This document shows, one piece after another, positions 34,518-41,939 of a stretch of 64,000 bases of DNA (positions are counted from its first letter, which is position 1; each line of letters starts with the position of its first letter). The DNA comes from Novilysobacter_A longmucuonensis (lineage in GTDB: Bacteria; Pseudomonadota; Gammaproteobacteria; Xanthomonadales; Xanthomonadaceae), in NCBI RefSeq assembly GCF_046600735.1, contig NZ_JBJMAW010000010.1, positions 1 through 64,000 of the forward strand, given 5' to 3'. The notes under the pieces are model-generated. The model had not been told where the DNA came from. It worked only from the letters and a program-made list of their open reading frames with translations, and searched no databases. The position numbers and the translations under genes are program-made.

Positions 34518-34588
34518 GTAGGAGCGACGTAAGTCGCGACCCGCAGGACACGGGAAACCACGCAGGTCGCGACTTACGTCGCTCCTAC
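34518..34588. repeat. REP pair with perfect 24-bp arms
   Basis: Arms 34518-34541 and 34565-34588 are exact reverse complements (core GTAGGAGCGACGTAAGTCGC), separated by 23 bases. The core differs by one base pair from the element after the znuD-like gene (GTAAGTC for GTGAGTC), with the compensating change in the opposite arm, so pairing is kept. Confidence 0.82.
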
Positions 34589-34634
34589 CATCGGACTGCG
34601 CGCTCTGGCCCGAGCCTGGGCAACCGACTCTGGT

Positions 34635-34656
34635 TCGCGGCTGAAGCCGCTCCTAC
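34635..34656. repeat. GTAG-type REP unit downstream of purF
   Basis: Reverse orientation of the common variant (TCGCGGCTGAAGCCGCTCCT then AC), ten bases after the purF stop. Confidence 0.75.
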
Positions 34657-34665
34657 GAACGATGG

Positions 34666-36135
34666 TTACGAGGCCCGGCGCGTGGTCTTGGCTTCGTCGG
34701 ACCGCAGGCGCTTGATGCGCTCGAAATAGTCGGCCTCGGTGCCGGTCACGTAGTGGCCGTTGAAGCACGAGGCATCGAAATGTTCGATGCGGTCCTTGGG
34801 CCCGGAGACTGCGTGCTCCAGGTCCGCCAGGTCCTGGTAGATCAGCCAGTCGCAGCCGAGCAGGGCCTGCACTTCCTCGTCGGTGCGATCGTGCGCGATG
34901 AGCTCGTCGACCGAGGGCATGTCGATGCCGTAGATGTTCGGGTGCCGGACCGGCGGGGCGGCCGAAGCCAGGTACACCTTGCGCGCGCCGGCATCGCGCG
35001 CCATCTGCACGATCTGGCGCGAGGTGGTGCCGCGCACGATCGAGTCATCGACCAGCAGCACCACCCGGTTGCGGAACTCCAGCGGGATCGGGTTGAGCTT
35101 GCGGCGCACCGATTTGGCCCGTTCGCCCTGGCCCGGCATGATGAAGGTGCGGCCGATGTAGCGGTTCTTGATGAAGCCTTCGCGGTACTTCACACCGAGC
35201 GTGAGCGCCATCTCCAGCGCCGAATCGCGCGAGGTGTCGGGGATCGGGATCACCACGTCGATGTCGTGGTCCGGGCGCAGCCGCAGGATCTTCTCGCCCA
35301 GGGTCACGCCCATGCGCATGCGCGCCTTGTGCACCGAGATGTCGTCCATCATCGAGTCCGGCCGGGCGAAGTACACGTACTCGAAGATGCACGGTGTGTG
35401 TGCACGCGGTTCGGCGCACTGGCGGCTGTGCAACTGGCCGTCCTCGGTGATCAGGATGCCCTCGCCGGGGCCCACGTCGCGCACCCGCTCGAAACCGATC
35501 AGGTCCAGCGCCACCGATTCGGACGCCACCGCGTACTCGTCGTGCCCGCCGCTGTTGCGCTTGCCCAGCACCAGCGGACGGATGCCGTGCGGATCACGGA
35601 TCGCGACCAGGCCCAGGCCCAGCACGGTCGCCACCGCGGTGTAGCCGCCCACGCACCGGCGGTGCACGCCCTCGATCGCCTTGAACACCGCATCCGGGGT
35701 CAGCACCCGCTGGGTGTCGAGCTCGTGCGCGAACACGTTCAGCAGCACCTCGGAGTCGGAGTCGGTGCTGATGTTGCGGCGGTCCTGCTCGAATATTTCC
35801 AGGCGCAGCGCATCGGTGTTGATCAGGTTGCCGTTGTGCGCCAGCGCGATGCCGAACGGCGAGTTGACGTAGAACGGCTGGGCCTCGTCCAGGCCTTCGC
35901 TGCCGGCGGTCGGATAGCGGCAGTGGCCGATGCCCATGTGGCCCTGCAGCACGCGCATGGCCTTCTCGCCGAACACCTCGCTGACCAGCCCGCTGCCCTT
36001 GTGCACGCGCAGCTTGCTGCCATCGGCGGTGGCGATGCCGGCCGCGTCCTGGCCGCGATGCTGCAGCACCGTAAGGCCATCGTACAGTTGCGTCGCGACG
36101 TGGCTGCTGCCGACGATTCCGATAATGCCGCACAT
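34666..36135 (-). CDS. purF: Amidophosphoribosyltransferase
   Basis: A 489-residue enzyme catalysing the first committed step of purine synthesis, PRPP plus glutamine to phosphoribosylamine. The N-terminal nucleophile Cys2 is in MCGIIGIVGSSHVATQL, and the glutaminase domain covers about the first 230 residues. The phosphoribosyltransferase domain holds the PRPP loop VVLLVDDSIVRGTTSRQIV. The length matches E. coli PurF. It follows cvpA by 45 bp in the conserved folC-dedD-cvpA-purF order. Confidence 0.97.
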   Translation of the reverse strand: MCGIIGIVGSSHVATQLYDGLTVLQHRGQDAAGIATADGSKLRVHKGSGLVSEVFGEKAMRVLQGHMGIGHCRYPTAGSEGLDEAQPFYVNSPFGIALAHNGNLINTDALRLEIFEQDRRNISTDSDSEVLLNVFAHELDTQRVLTPDAVFKAIEGVHRRCVGGYTAVATVLGLGLVAIRDPHGIRPLVLGKRNSGGHDEYAVASESVALDLIGFERVRDVGPGEGILITEDGQLHSRQCAEPRAHTPCIFEYVYFARPDSMMDDISVHKARMRMGVTLGEKILRLRPDHDIDVVIPIPDTSRDSALEMALTLGVKYREGFIKNRYIGRTFIMPGQGERAKSVRRKLNPIPLEFRNRVVLLVDDSIVRGTTSRQIVQMARDAGARKVYLASAAPPVRHPNIYGIDMPSVDELIAHDRTDEEVQALLGCDWLIYQDLADLEHAVSGPKDRIEHFDASCFNGHYVTGTEADYFERIKRLRSDEAKTTRRAS

Positions 36136-36180
36136 GGGATTAAGTCCTGACCGTGGTCGATTGAGTGTGTCGTAACGGTG

Positions 36181-36735
36181 TCAGGCGCCTGCTGGCACCG
36201 GTAACACCGAGTCGTTGCCGCTGTCGGGCGACGCACTTGCGCCGCCGCTGAAATCCACCTGCGCCGCGACGCCGTCGGGCAGCCACGCGCGCAGCCATTG
36301 CGCCCCCGGCACGAATACCGGCACCACCCGCGAGTGGCGCCATTGCGATTCGCGCGGCATCGAGGTCAGCCCGAGCAGCAGCACCAGCGCGCAGGCGACG
36401 AACACGCCGCGCGCCACGCCAAGGCCCAGGCCCAGCAGCCGGTCCGGGCCGGACAGTCCGACCGAATGCACCAGCTTGCGCACCAGCCACCCGACGGCCC
36501 CGACCACCAGCAACACGCCGATGAAGCTCAGCGCATAACCGGCGAGCAACTGCCCCGCACCCGGTTCGCCACCGCCGGCGAGCAGCACCGCCGCCTGCGC
36601 GCCGAAGCGGAATGCCGCCCAGGCCGCCAGCACCCAAGCGGCCAGCGAGGCCAGCACGCCGACGAAGCCGCGCATCAGGCCCAGCAAGGCCGACACCGCG
36701 ACGATCGCCAGCAGCACCCAGTCCAGCGCCATCAT
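36181..36735 (-). CDS. cvpA: CvpA family membrane protein
   Basis: A protein of about 184 residues with four membrane helices in its first 125 residues, starting with LDWVLLAIVAVSALLGLMRG and continuing with ARGVFVACALVLLLGL. This is the CvpA (colicin V production) pattern, and its place directly before purF is conserved. The biochemical role is unclear; links to envelope stress and purine metabolism are reported for homologues. The start is uncertain between two consecutive ATGs (36735/36732); a longer frame to 36792 adds an Arg/Gly-rich stretch unlikely to be translated. Confidence 0.87.
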   Translation of the reverse strand: MMALDWVLLAIVAVSALLGLMRGFVGVLASLAAWVLAAWAAFRFGAQAAVLLAGGGEPGAGQLLAGYALSFIGVLLVVGAVGWLVRKLVHSVGLSGPDRLLGLGLGVARGVFVACALVLLLGLTSMPRESQWRHSRVVPVFVPGAQWLRAWLPDGVAAQVDFSGGASASPDSGNDSVLPVPAGA

Positions 36736-36805
36736 CCGCGCACCGCCGACACCGCCGCCTCGCCATCGTGCGCGCGAGGCCCGCATGAGCACACCCGGCG
36801 CACCG

Positions 36806-37768
36806 TCAAGGGTGCGAACGGACCAGGCCGCTTACGCCCAGCCGCGCCGCCAATTGCGCCTTCATCTGTTCGGCGTCACCGCGATCGGCGACCGGTCCGG
36901 CGACCACGCGGGTCAGGGTGCCCTGCTCGGTCCGCACCGTCTGCAGGAACGTGGTGAAGCCGGCGGCGCGCGCGCGATCGCGCAGCTTGCCGGCCTCGGC
37001 CGTGTTGCTGAATGCGCCCAACTGCACCGCGAAGCCGACGTCCGCGGCGGCTGCCGGCGTGGCTGATGGCTGTGCTGGTAGTGACTGGGCGACACGCTCG
37101 GCGGAGTCGTCGGCCTCAGGCAGTGCCTTTGCCACCGAATCCGGCGCCGCACCCTCGTCTGCGCCCGTGGCGTCGGCAACGCCCTCGGAGGGGTCCACCG
37201 TGTCGCTGGCGGCATCGAGCGTGACCACCCGCGCGCCGACATCGTCGCGCACGTGCGCCGCGCGCAGGCGCGCCGCTTCGGCCTCGGCCCGCGAGCCATA
37301 AGGGCCGATGCGCACGCGATGGAGCGTGCGATCGCCGCTGCCGACGGTGGTTTCCTGATAGCCCGGCAACTGCGAGGCGCGCAGCGCATCCACCACGCGC
37401 TCGGCATCCGAAGCACTGGCGTAGCTGCCGAAGCTCACCGCGTGATCGCCGCCCGCGGTTGGCGGCGGCATCATGCCGCCGGTGGCGCCGGCCTGGTCGG
37501 CGGTGGTGTCTATGGTCGGCAGTACACCTCCGCTGGCCGGCTGACCGGAGCGCAAGCCGGTCACGCCGTCGGCGCCGGCGGCGCCCGGGGTCACCAGCGG
37601 CAGCTCACGGGTCTCGTATGCGCCCTGCGGCGGATCGGGCAACTGCATCGGGACGTCGGACACGCCGCTTTCCGGGGCCGGATCCTTGATCAGCATCGGC
37701 AGGAAAATCACCGCCAGCGCGACCAGCACCGAGGCACCGATCAATCGCTGTTTCAGGGCAGGTTCCAT
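36806..37768 (-). CDS. SPOR-domain cell-division protein (DedD-like)
   Basis: A 320-residue single-pass protein: short cytoplasmic N-terminus, one membrane helix (IGASVLVALAVIFLPMLI), a Pro/Ala-rich linker, then two SPOR repeats, about 108-187 (SFGSYASASDAERVVDALRA) and 243-318 (VQLGAFSNTAEAGKLRDRAR). SPOR domains bind glycan strands lacking stem peptides at the septum. E. coli DedD at the same operon position has one SPOR domain; a second copy here is notable. Its stop is 70 bp before the cvpA start. Confidence 0.88.
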   Translation of the reverse strand: MEPALKQRLIGASVLVALAVIFLPMLIKDPAPESGVSDVPMQLPDPPQGAYETRELPLVTPGAAGADGVTGLRSGQPASGGVLPTIDTTADQAGATGGMMPPPTAGGDHAVSFGSYASASDAERVVDALRASQLPGYQETTVGSGDRTLHRVRIGPYGSRAEAEAARLRAAHVRDDVGARVVTLDAASDTVDPSEGVADATGADEGAAPDSVAKALPEADDSAERVAQSLPAQPSATPAAAADVGFAVQLGAFSNTAEAGKLRDRARAAGFTTFLQTVRTEQGTLTRVVAGPVADRGDAEQMKAQLAARLGVSGLVRSHP

Positions 37769-37851
37769 CGGCTGCTACATACCTCGTGCGGATGCCGCGT
37801 CGAATTATACCCGCCGGCGGGCGCGCGCCGGGCGCTGTACCGGCGGACTGT

Positions 37852-39117
37852 TCAGTGTCCGGCGAGTACCGCCAGCGCCCTGGCCGCGGTGCGGAACGAA
37901 CCGAATACGAGGATGCGATCGCCAGGCGTGGCCGCCGCCCTGGCCGCCGCCAGCGCGTGCTCGACATTGGAATGCCGCCGCGCATCGGCCGCGGCCGTGC
38001 CGGCCAGCCGTTGCACCAGCGCATCGGCCGTGGTGCCGCGGGCGTCCGCGTCGGCCAGACCGGCGACGTGCCAGGCGTCGATGCGCCCCTGCAGCGCCGC
38101 CACCACGCCCGCCACGTCCTTGTCGCCGAGCGCGGCGAACACCGCCCGGGTGCGGCCGGCGACCGGCGTCGCGGCCAGCCACGCCGCCAGCTCGCGCGCG
38201 GCCTGCGGGTTGTGGCCGACATCGACCACCACCTCGACCCCGTCGCATTCGAAGCGCTGCAGGCGGCCGGGCACATGCGCATTCGCCACGCCCTGCCCGA
38301 TCGCGCTGTCCGGCAGGTCCAGATCCAGCGCACGCAGCGCCGCGATCGCAGTGGCGGCGTTGCGCAACTGTGCGGGCGCGGCCAGTTGCGGCAGCGGCAA
38401 CTCGATCTCATGGCCGATCTCGTGCCAGCGCCAGCCGCCGCGGTCGTGCCGCTCGAAGAAGAAATCGCAGCCGGCCCGGACCGCCGAGGCGCCGATCGCA
38501 TAGGCATGGCGCAGCACGCTGGAAGGCGGGTCGTCGTCACCCAGCACCAGCGGTTTCCAGCGGCGCGCGATCCCGGCTTTCTCCAGGCCAATCGCTTCGC
38601 GGTCCTGGCCGAGGTAGTCCTGGTGGTCGAGGTCGACGGTGGTGATCACCGCAACGTCGGGATCGACCAGGTTGGTCGCATCCAGCCGCCCGCCGAGACC
38701 GACTTCCAGCACCGCCAGGTCCAGCTGTGCCCGTTCGAACAGCCACAGCGCGGCCAGCGTGCCGTACTCGAAATAGGTCAGCGGCACCTCGCCGCGCGCA
38801 GCTTCGATCGCCTCGAACGCGGTCACCAGCTCGGCGTCGCCGACATCGACGCCATCGATCCGCACGCGCTCGTTGTAGGCCAGCAGGTGCGGCGAGGTAT
38901 ACGTGGCGACTTTGTATCCCGCCGCGCGCGTGATCGCTTCGATGAATGCGACGGTCGAGCCCTTGCCGTTGGTGCCGCCGACGGTGACCACGCGCCGCGC
39001 CGGACGGCCCAGGTGCAGGCGATCGGCGACCTCGCGGATCCGCTCCAGGCCCATGTCGATCGATCTGGGGTGGATCCGCTCGATGTAGGCGAGCCAATCG
39101 GGAAGCGAACGGGTCAT
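37852..39117 (-). CDS. folC: Bifunctional folylpolyglutamate/dihydrofolate synthase
   Basis: A 421-residue Mur-ligase-family enzyme that adds L-Glu to dihydropteroate and to folates. The ATP-binding loop is VVTVGGTNGKGSTVAFIEA (about residue 43). The family blocks TSPHLLAYNERVRIDGV, VLEVGLGGRLDATN and the Glu-domain VVVDVGHNPQAARELAAWL are all present. It heads the folC-dedD-cvpA-purF group, 83 bp before the SPOR gene. Confidence 0.95.
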   Translation of the reverse strand: MTRSLPDWLAYIERIHPRSIDMGLERIREVADRLHLGRPARRVVTVGGTNGKGSTVAFIEAITRAAGYKVATYTSPHLLAYNERVRIDGVDVGDAELVTAFEAIEAARGEVPLTYFEYGTLAALWLFERAQLDLAVLEVGLGGRLDATNLVDPDVAVITTVDLDHQDYLGQDREAIGLEKAGIARRWKPLVLGDDDPPSSVLRHAYAIGASAVRAGCDFFFERHDRGGWRWHEIGHEIELPLPQLAAPAQLRNAATAIAALRALDLDLPDSAIGQGVANAHVPGRLQRFECDGVEVVVDVGHNPQAARELAAWLAATPVAGRTRAVFAALGDKDVAGVVAALQGRIDAWHVAGLADADARGTTADALVQRLAGTAAADARRHSNVEHALAAARAAATPGDRILVFGSFRTAARALAVLAGH

Positions 39118-39171
39118 GGGCAGCGGGCGATGCGGGGCCGGACATTATCGCCGCTCCGTCGCAGCGCGTTT

Positions 39172-39302
39172 TGTAGGAGCGGCTTCAGCCGCGAGCTTTT
39201 TGTGGCCCGCCGCGTCGATGCATTCCACGTTGCAGGATCGAGGCCTGGTCGTGCGGCAACAGGGGCAGACGATTCTGGTTCGCGGCTGAAGCCGCTCCTA
39301 CA
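39172..39302. repeat. Facing pair of GTAG-type REP units
   Basis: TTGTAGGAGCGGCTTCAGCC at 39171-39190 faces TCGCGGCTGAAGCCGCTCCT at 39280-39299, with about 85 bases between. The right unit contains the TAG stop (39298-39300) of the histidine phosphatase gene. Confidence 0.8.
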
Positions 39303-39939
39303 GGGCGCGGTGCACCGCTTCGCCGAACAGGGCGGTGTGGTGGCTGCAGTCGTTGAGGCGGACCACCTCGAGGTGGTCGATATCCGCGCCCTCGAGCAGG
39401 TTCAGCGTGGTCGGCGCCTGGCGGAAGCTCCACAGGCGCGACAGAGGAATGCCGAGCACGCGGCACAGCAGGACCCGGTTGACCGCGTCGTGGGCGACCA
39501 GCAGCAGTGTGTCGTCGCTGCCCAGACCCTCGCAGGCGCGCGCCAGTGCGGGCCAGGCGCGATCGATCACCTGTTGCAGCGATTCGCCGTCTGGCATCCG
39601 CACGGTGTCGGGGGTGTCGCGCCAGGCGAGCAGGCGGTCGGGGTCACGTGCGTGGATATCGCTGGCGAGCAGGCCCTCCCAGGTGCCGTGGGCGATTTCC
39701 ATCAAGCCGGCATCGGTGGTCAGGATCGCCGCCCGGTCGCCCAGGGCGAGCTCGGCGGTACGCCGCGCGCGCGAAAGCGGCGAGGCCACCGCATGGCTGA
39801 TCGCGACCTCGCGCAGGCGTTCACCCAACGCGCGGGCCTGCGCCTCGCCGACCGGTGACAGCGCGATGTCCTCCTGGCCCTGGTAGCGGCCTTCGGCGTT
39901 CCACGGGGTTTCGCCGTGGCGGGCGAGCATGATCTTCAT
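39298..39939 (-). CDS. Histidine phosphatase family protein (GpmB/CobC-like)
   Basis: A 213-residue branch-1 histidine phosphatase. The catalytic motif is LARHGETPWNAEGRYQG (phospho-His8), and the second His is in LLLVAHDAVNRVLL. Supporting residues are SPLSRARRTAEL and EIAHGTWEGLL. Specific substrates (phosphoglycerate, alpha-ribazole phosphate, others) cannot be told apart by sequence. It stands on its own between serA and folC on the same strand. The stop codon TAG is the start of a REP palindrome. Confidence 0.85.
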   Translation of the reverse strand: MKIMLARHGETPWNAEGRYQGQEDIALSPVGEAQARALGERLREVAISHAVASPLSRARRTAELALGDRAAILTTDAGLMEIAHGTWEGLLASDIHARDPDRLLAWRDTPDTVRMPDGESLQQVIDRAWPALARACEGLGSDDTLLLVAHDAVNRVLLCRVLGIPLSRLWSFRQAPTTLNLLEGADIDHLEVVRLNDCSHHTALFGEAVHRAL

Positions 39940-40020
39940 CGGCTACGAATCCTCGATTTCATCATCCGGCCTGCGCAGGAAAGACCTGGCTTCACCTGCG
40001 GCAATGCGGCGTAAAACGAC

Positions 40021-41583
40021 TCAGACCTGCTGCAGCGAGAGGATGCCGGGCGTCGCCCGCAACGCGACCAGTTGCTCGTCCTCGACCGGTCGGTCGACCG
40101 TGATCGCCGCCCTCGCCTCGCCGTGGCCGGCCGCGCCGAGTGCGAAATTGACGATGTTGACCCCCGCCGTGCCGAGTTGCGAGCCGACCAGGCCGATCAT
40201 GCCGGGGCGGTCCTCGTTGCGCATCAGCAGCACGTGCGCCTGCGGGTCGAACTCGATCTCGACCCCGTCCAGCCGCACCACGCGCGGGCCGCGGTGCAGG
40301 GTCGCCTCGATTTCGCGGGTGCGCGTCTCGCCCTCGACCTTCAGCCGCAGCAGGCGGTCGAAGCCGTCACCGTCGCCGCCCAGCGTTTCGGCCACGGTGA
40401 GGCCACGCGCGGCGGCTTCCTGCAGCGCGTTGACCGGAGTGACCCGGCCCGACGCGGTGCCGAGCAGGGCCGCGACCAGCAGGCGGGTCAGCGGCCGCGT
40501 GTCGAGCGCGTCAGTGCGGCCGGCGTAGGTGATGTGCAGCCGCGTAGGCGCCGGCACCAGGCGCGCGGCCAATCGGCCCAGCGACGACATCAACGGAATC
40601 CACGGACCGACCTCGCGCGCGGCCTGTGCCGTCAGCGGCGGCAGGTTGACGCAGCCGGCAACCGCGCCGGTCCCGACGAAGTCCAGGATCTGCCGCGCCA
40701 GGATCGTGCTGACCGCCTGTTGCGCCTCGCTGGTGGATGCGCCCAGGTGCGGGGTCAGGATCAGCTTGGGGTTGCTCCGCAGCGGCGAGTCTGGCTGCAG
40801 CGGCTCGGTGGCGAAGGTGTCCAGCGCAGCCCCGGCGAGATGGCCTTCCTCGAGCAGCCGCAGCAATGCGGCCTCGTCGAGCAGGCCGCCGCGCGCGGCG
40901 TTGATGATGTAGCCGCCGGGCTTCATCGCGCGCATGCGTGCCTCCGACAGCAGGTTGGTGGTCTCCCGGGTGCGCGGGATATGCAGGGTGAGGATGTCGG
41001 CCCAGGCCAGCAGCTCGTCGAGGGTCTTCAGCGCCACGCTGCCGTTGCCCGCGGCCGATGCCGGCAGGAACGGATCGTGCGCGGCGACCTCCATGCCGAT
41101 GCCCTGGGCCTTGCGCGCGACCGTGCCGCCGATACGGCCCAGGCCGATCACGCCGAGCTTCTTGCCCTCCAGCTCGAAGCCGGTCAGGCCGGCCTTGGGC
41201 CATTGCCCCGCCTTCATGCCGGCGTCGGCGCGCGGGATGTGGCGGGCCAGCGCGAACAGCAGCGAGATGGCGTGTTCGGCCGCGGCCAGGGTGTTGCCGT
41301 CGGGCGCGTTCATCACCGCGATGCCGCGGGTGGTCGCGGCCTCGACATCGATGGTGTCGACCCCGGCGCCGGCGCGGCCGATCACGCGCAGATGTGGGGC
41401 GGCGGCGATCGCCTCGGCAGTGACCGGCGTGGCCGAGCGCACCAGCAGCACGTCGACCCCGTCGAGCGCCCGGGCCAGCGCAGCCGGATCCTTGATCGGA
41501 TCGGAAACCGCGACCTCCCAGTCCGCTTGGCGGAACAGGGCCAGGCCGTCGTCATGGATGCCATCGCAAGCCAGTACTTTCAT
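40021..41583 (-). CDS. serA: D-3-phosphoglycerate dehydrogenase
   Basis: A 520-residue enzyme oxidising 3-phosphoglycerate in the first step of serine synthesis. The NAD-binding fold has VIGLGRIGGTVARKAQGIG; the active-site Arg is in INAARGGLLDE, the Glu in TFATEPLQ, and the His in LTPHLGASTSEAQ. After residue 315 come an ASB-type intervening domain and a C-terminal ACT domain (MRNEDRPGMIGLVGSQLG). This is the long, M. tuberculosis-type architecture rather than the 410-residue E. coli form. A single gene with REP elements upstream. Confidence 0.94.
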   Translation of the reverse strand: MKVLACDGIHDDGLALFRQADWEVAVSDPIKDPAALARALDGVDVLLVRSATPVTAEAIAAAPHLRVIGRAGAGVDTIDVEAATTRGIAVMNAPDGNTLAAAEHAISLLFALARHIPRADAGMKAGQWPKAGLTGFELEGKKLGVIGLGRIGGTVARKAQGIGMEVAAHDPFLPASAAGNGSVALKTLDELLAWADILTLHIPRTRETTNLLSEARMRAMKPGGYIINAARGGLLDEAALLRLLEEGHLAGAALDTFATEPLQPDSPLRSNPKLILTPHLGASTSEAQQAVSTILARQILDFVGTGAVAGCVNLPPLTAQAAREVGPWIPLMSSLGRLAARLVPAPTRLHITYAGRTDALDTRPLTRLLVAALLGTASGRVTPVNALQEAAARGLTVAETLGGDGDGFDRLLRLKVEGETRTREIEATLHRGPRVVRLDGVEIEFDPQAHVLLMRNEDRPGMIGLVGSQLGTAGVNIVNFALGAAGHGEARAAITVDRPVEDEQLVALRATPGILSLQQV

Positions 41584-41751
41584 CGCAAAGCTCCTGCCGT
41601 GGGGAAACGGGTGCGGAGCTTGCCAGCCGGCAATGCGGAATCATCAGAAGATCAGCGCCGCACGAGGCGGCGGTGGCACAGGGTCGGGAGACGGGGCCGG
41701 CTGGCATGGGAATCCGCGAACGCCTGCAGACTAGCAGAGCTGCGCCTTGGG

Positions 41752-41880
41752 TTGGAGCGGCTTCAGCCGCGAAAAGCCCGATGGCGGCGTGATCGTTCAT
41801 GCGGCTGTTGCGGCGGTATCGCTGCGACTTGTGGGCGACGAGGGGGACCGGTTCTGGTTCGCGGCTGAAGCCGCTCCTAC
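41752..41880. repeat. Facing REP units upstream of serA
   Basis: TTGGAGCGGCTTCAGCCGCG at 41752-41771 is a decayed unit that has lost GTAG. It faces TCGCGGCTGAAGCCGCTCCT at 41859-41878, which is intact. Confidence 0.7.
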
Positions 41881-41884
41881 AAAA

Positions 41885-41913
41885 AAACGCCGGCCGTTGC
41901 CGGGCCGGCGTTT
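41885..41913 (-). terminator. Terminator of the S46 peptidase gene
   Basis: AAACGCCGGCC (41885-41895) and GGCCGGCGTTT (41903-41913) form an 11-bp stem with a 7-base loop. Leftward, the transcript ends in a run of seven T. It lies 26 bp after the peptidase stop. Confidence 0.88.
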
Positions 41914-41939
41914 CGGGGGTTCAGCTCGCGGCGTGTGCT

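Larger units (their letters stand above)
41584..41939. other. Gap holding REP units and a terminator
   Basis: No gene. It contains the serA leader (41584-41750), a facing pair of REP-like units (41752-41772 and 41859-41880), and the terminator of the S46 peptidase gene. Confidence 0.7.
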
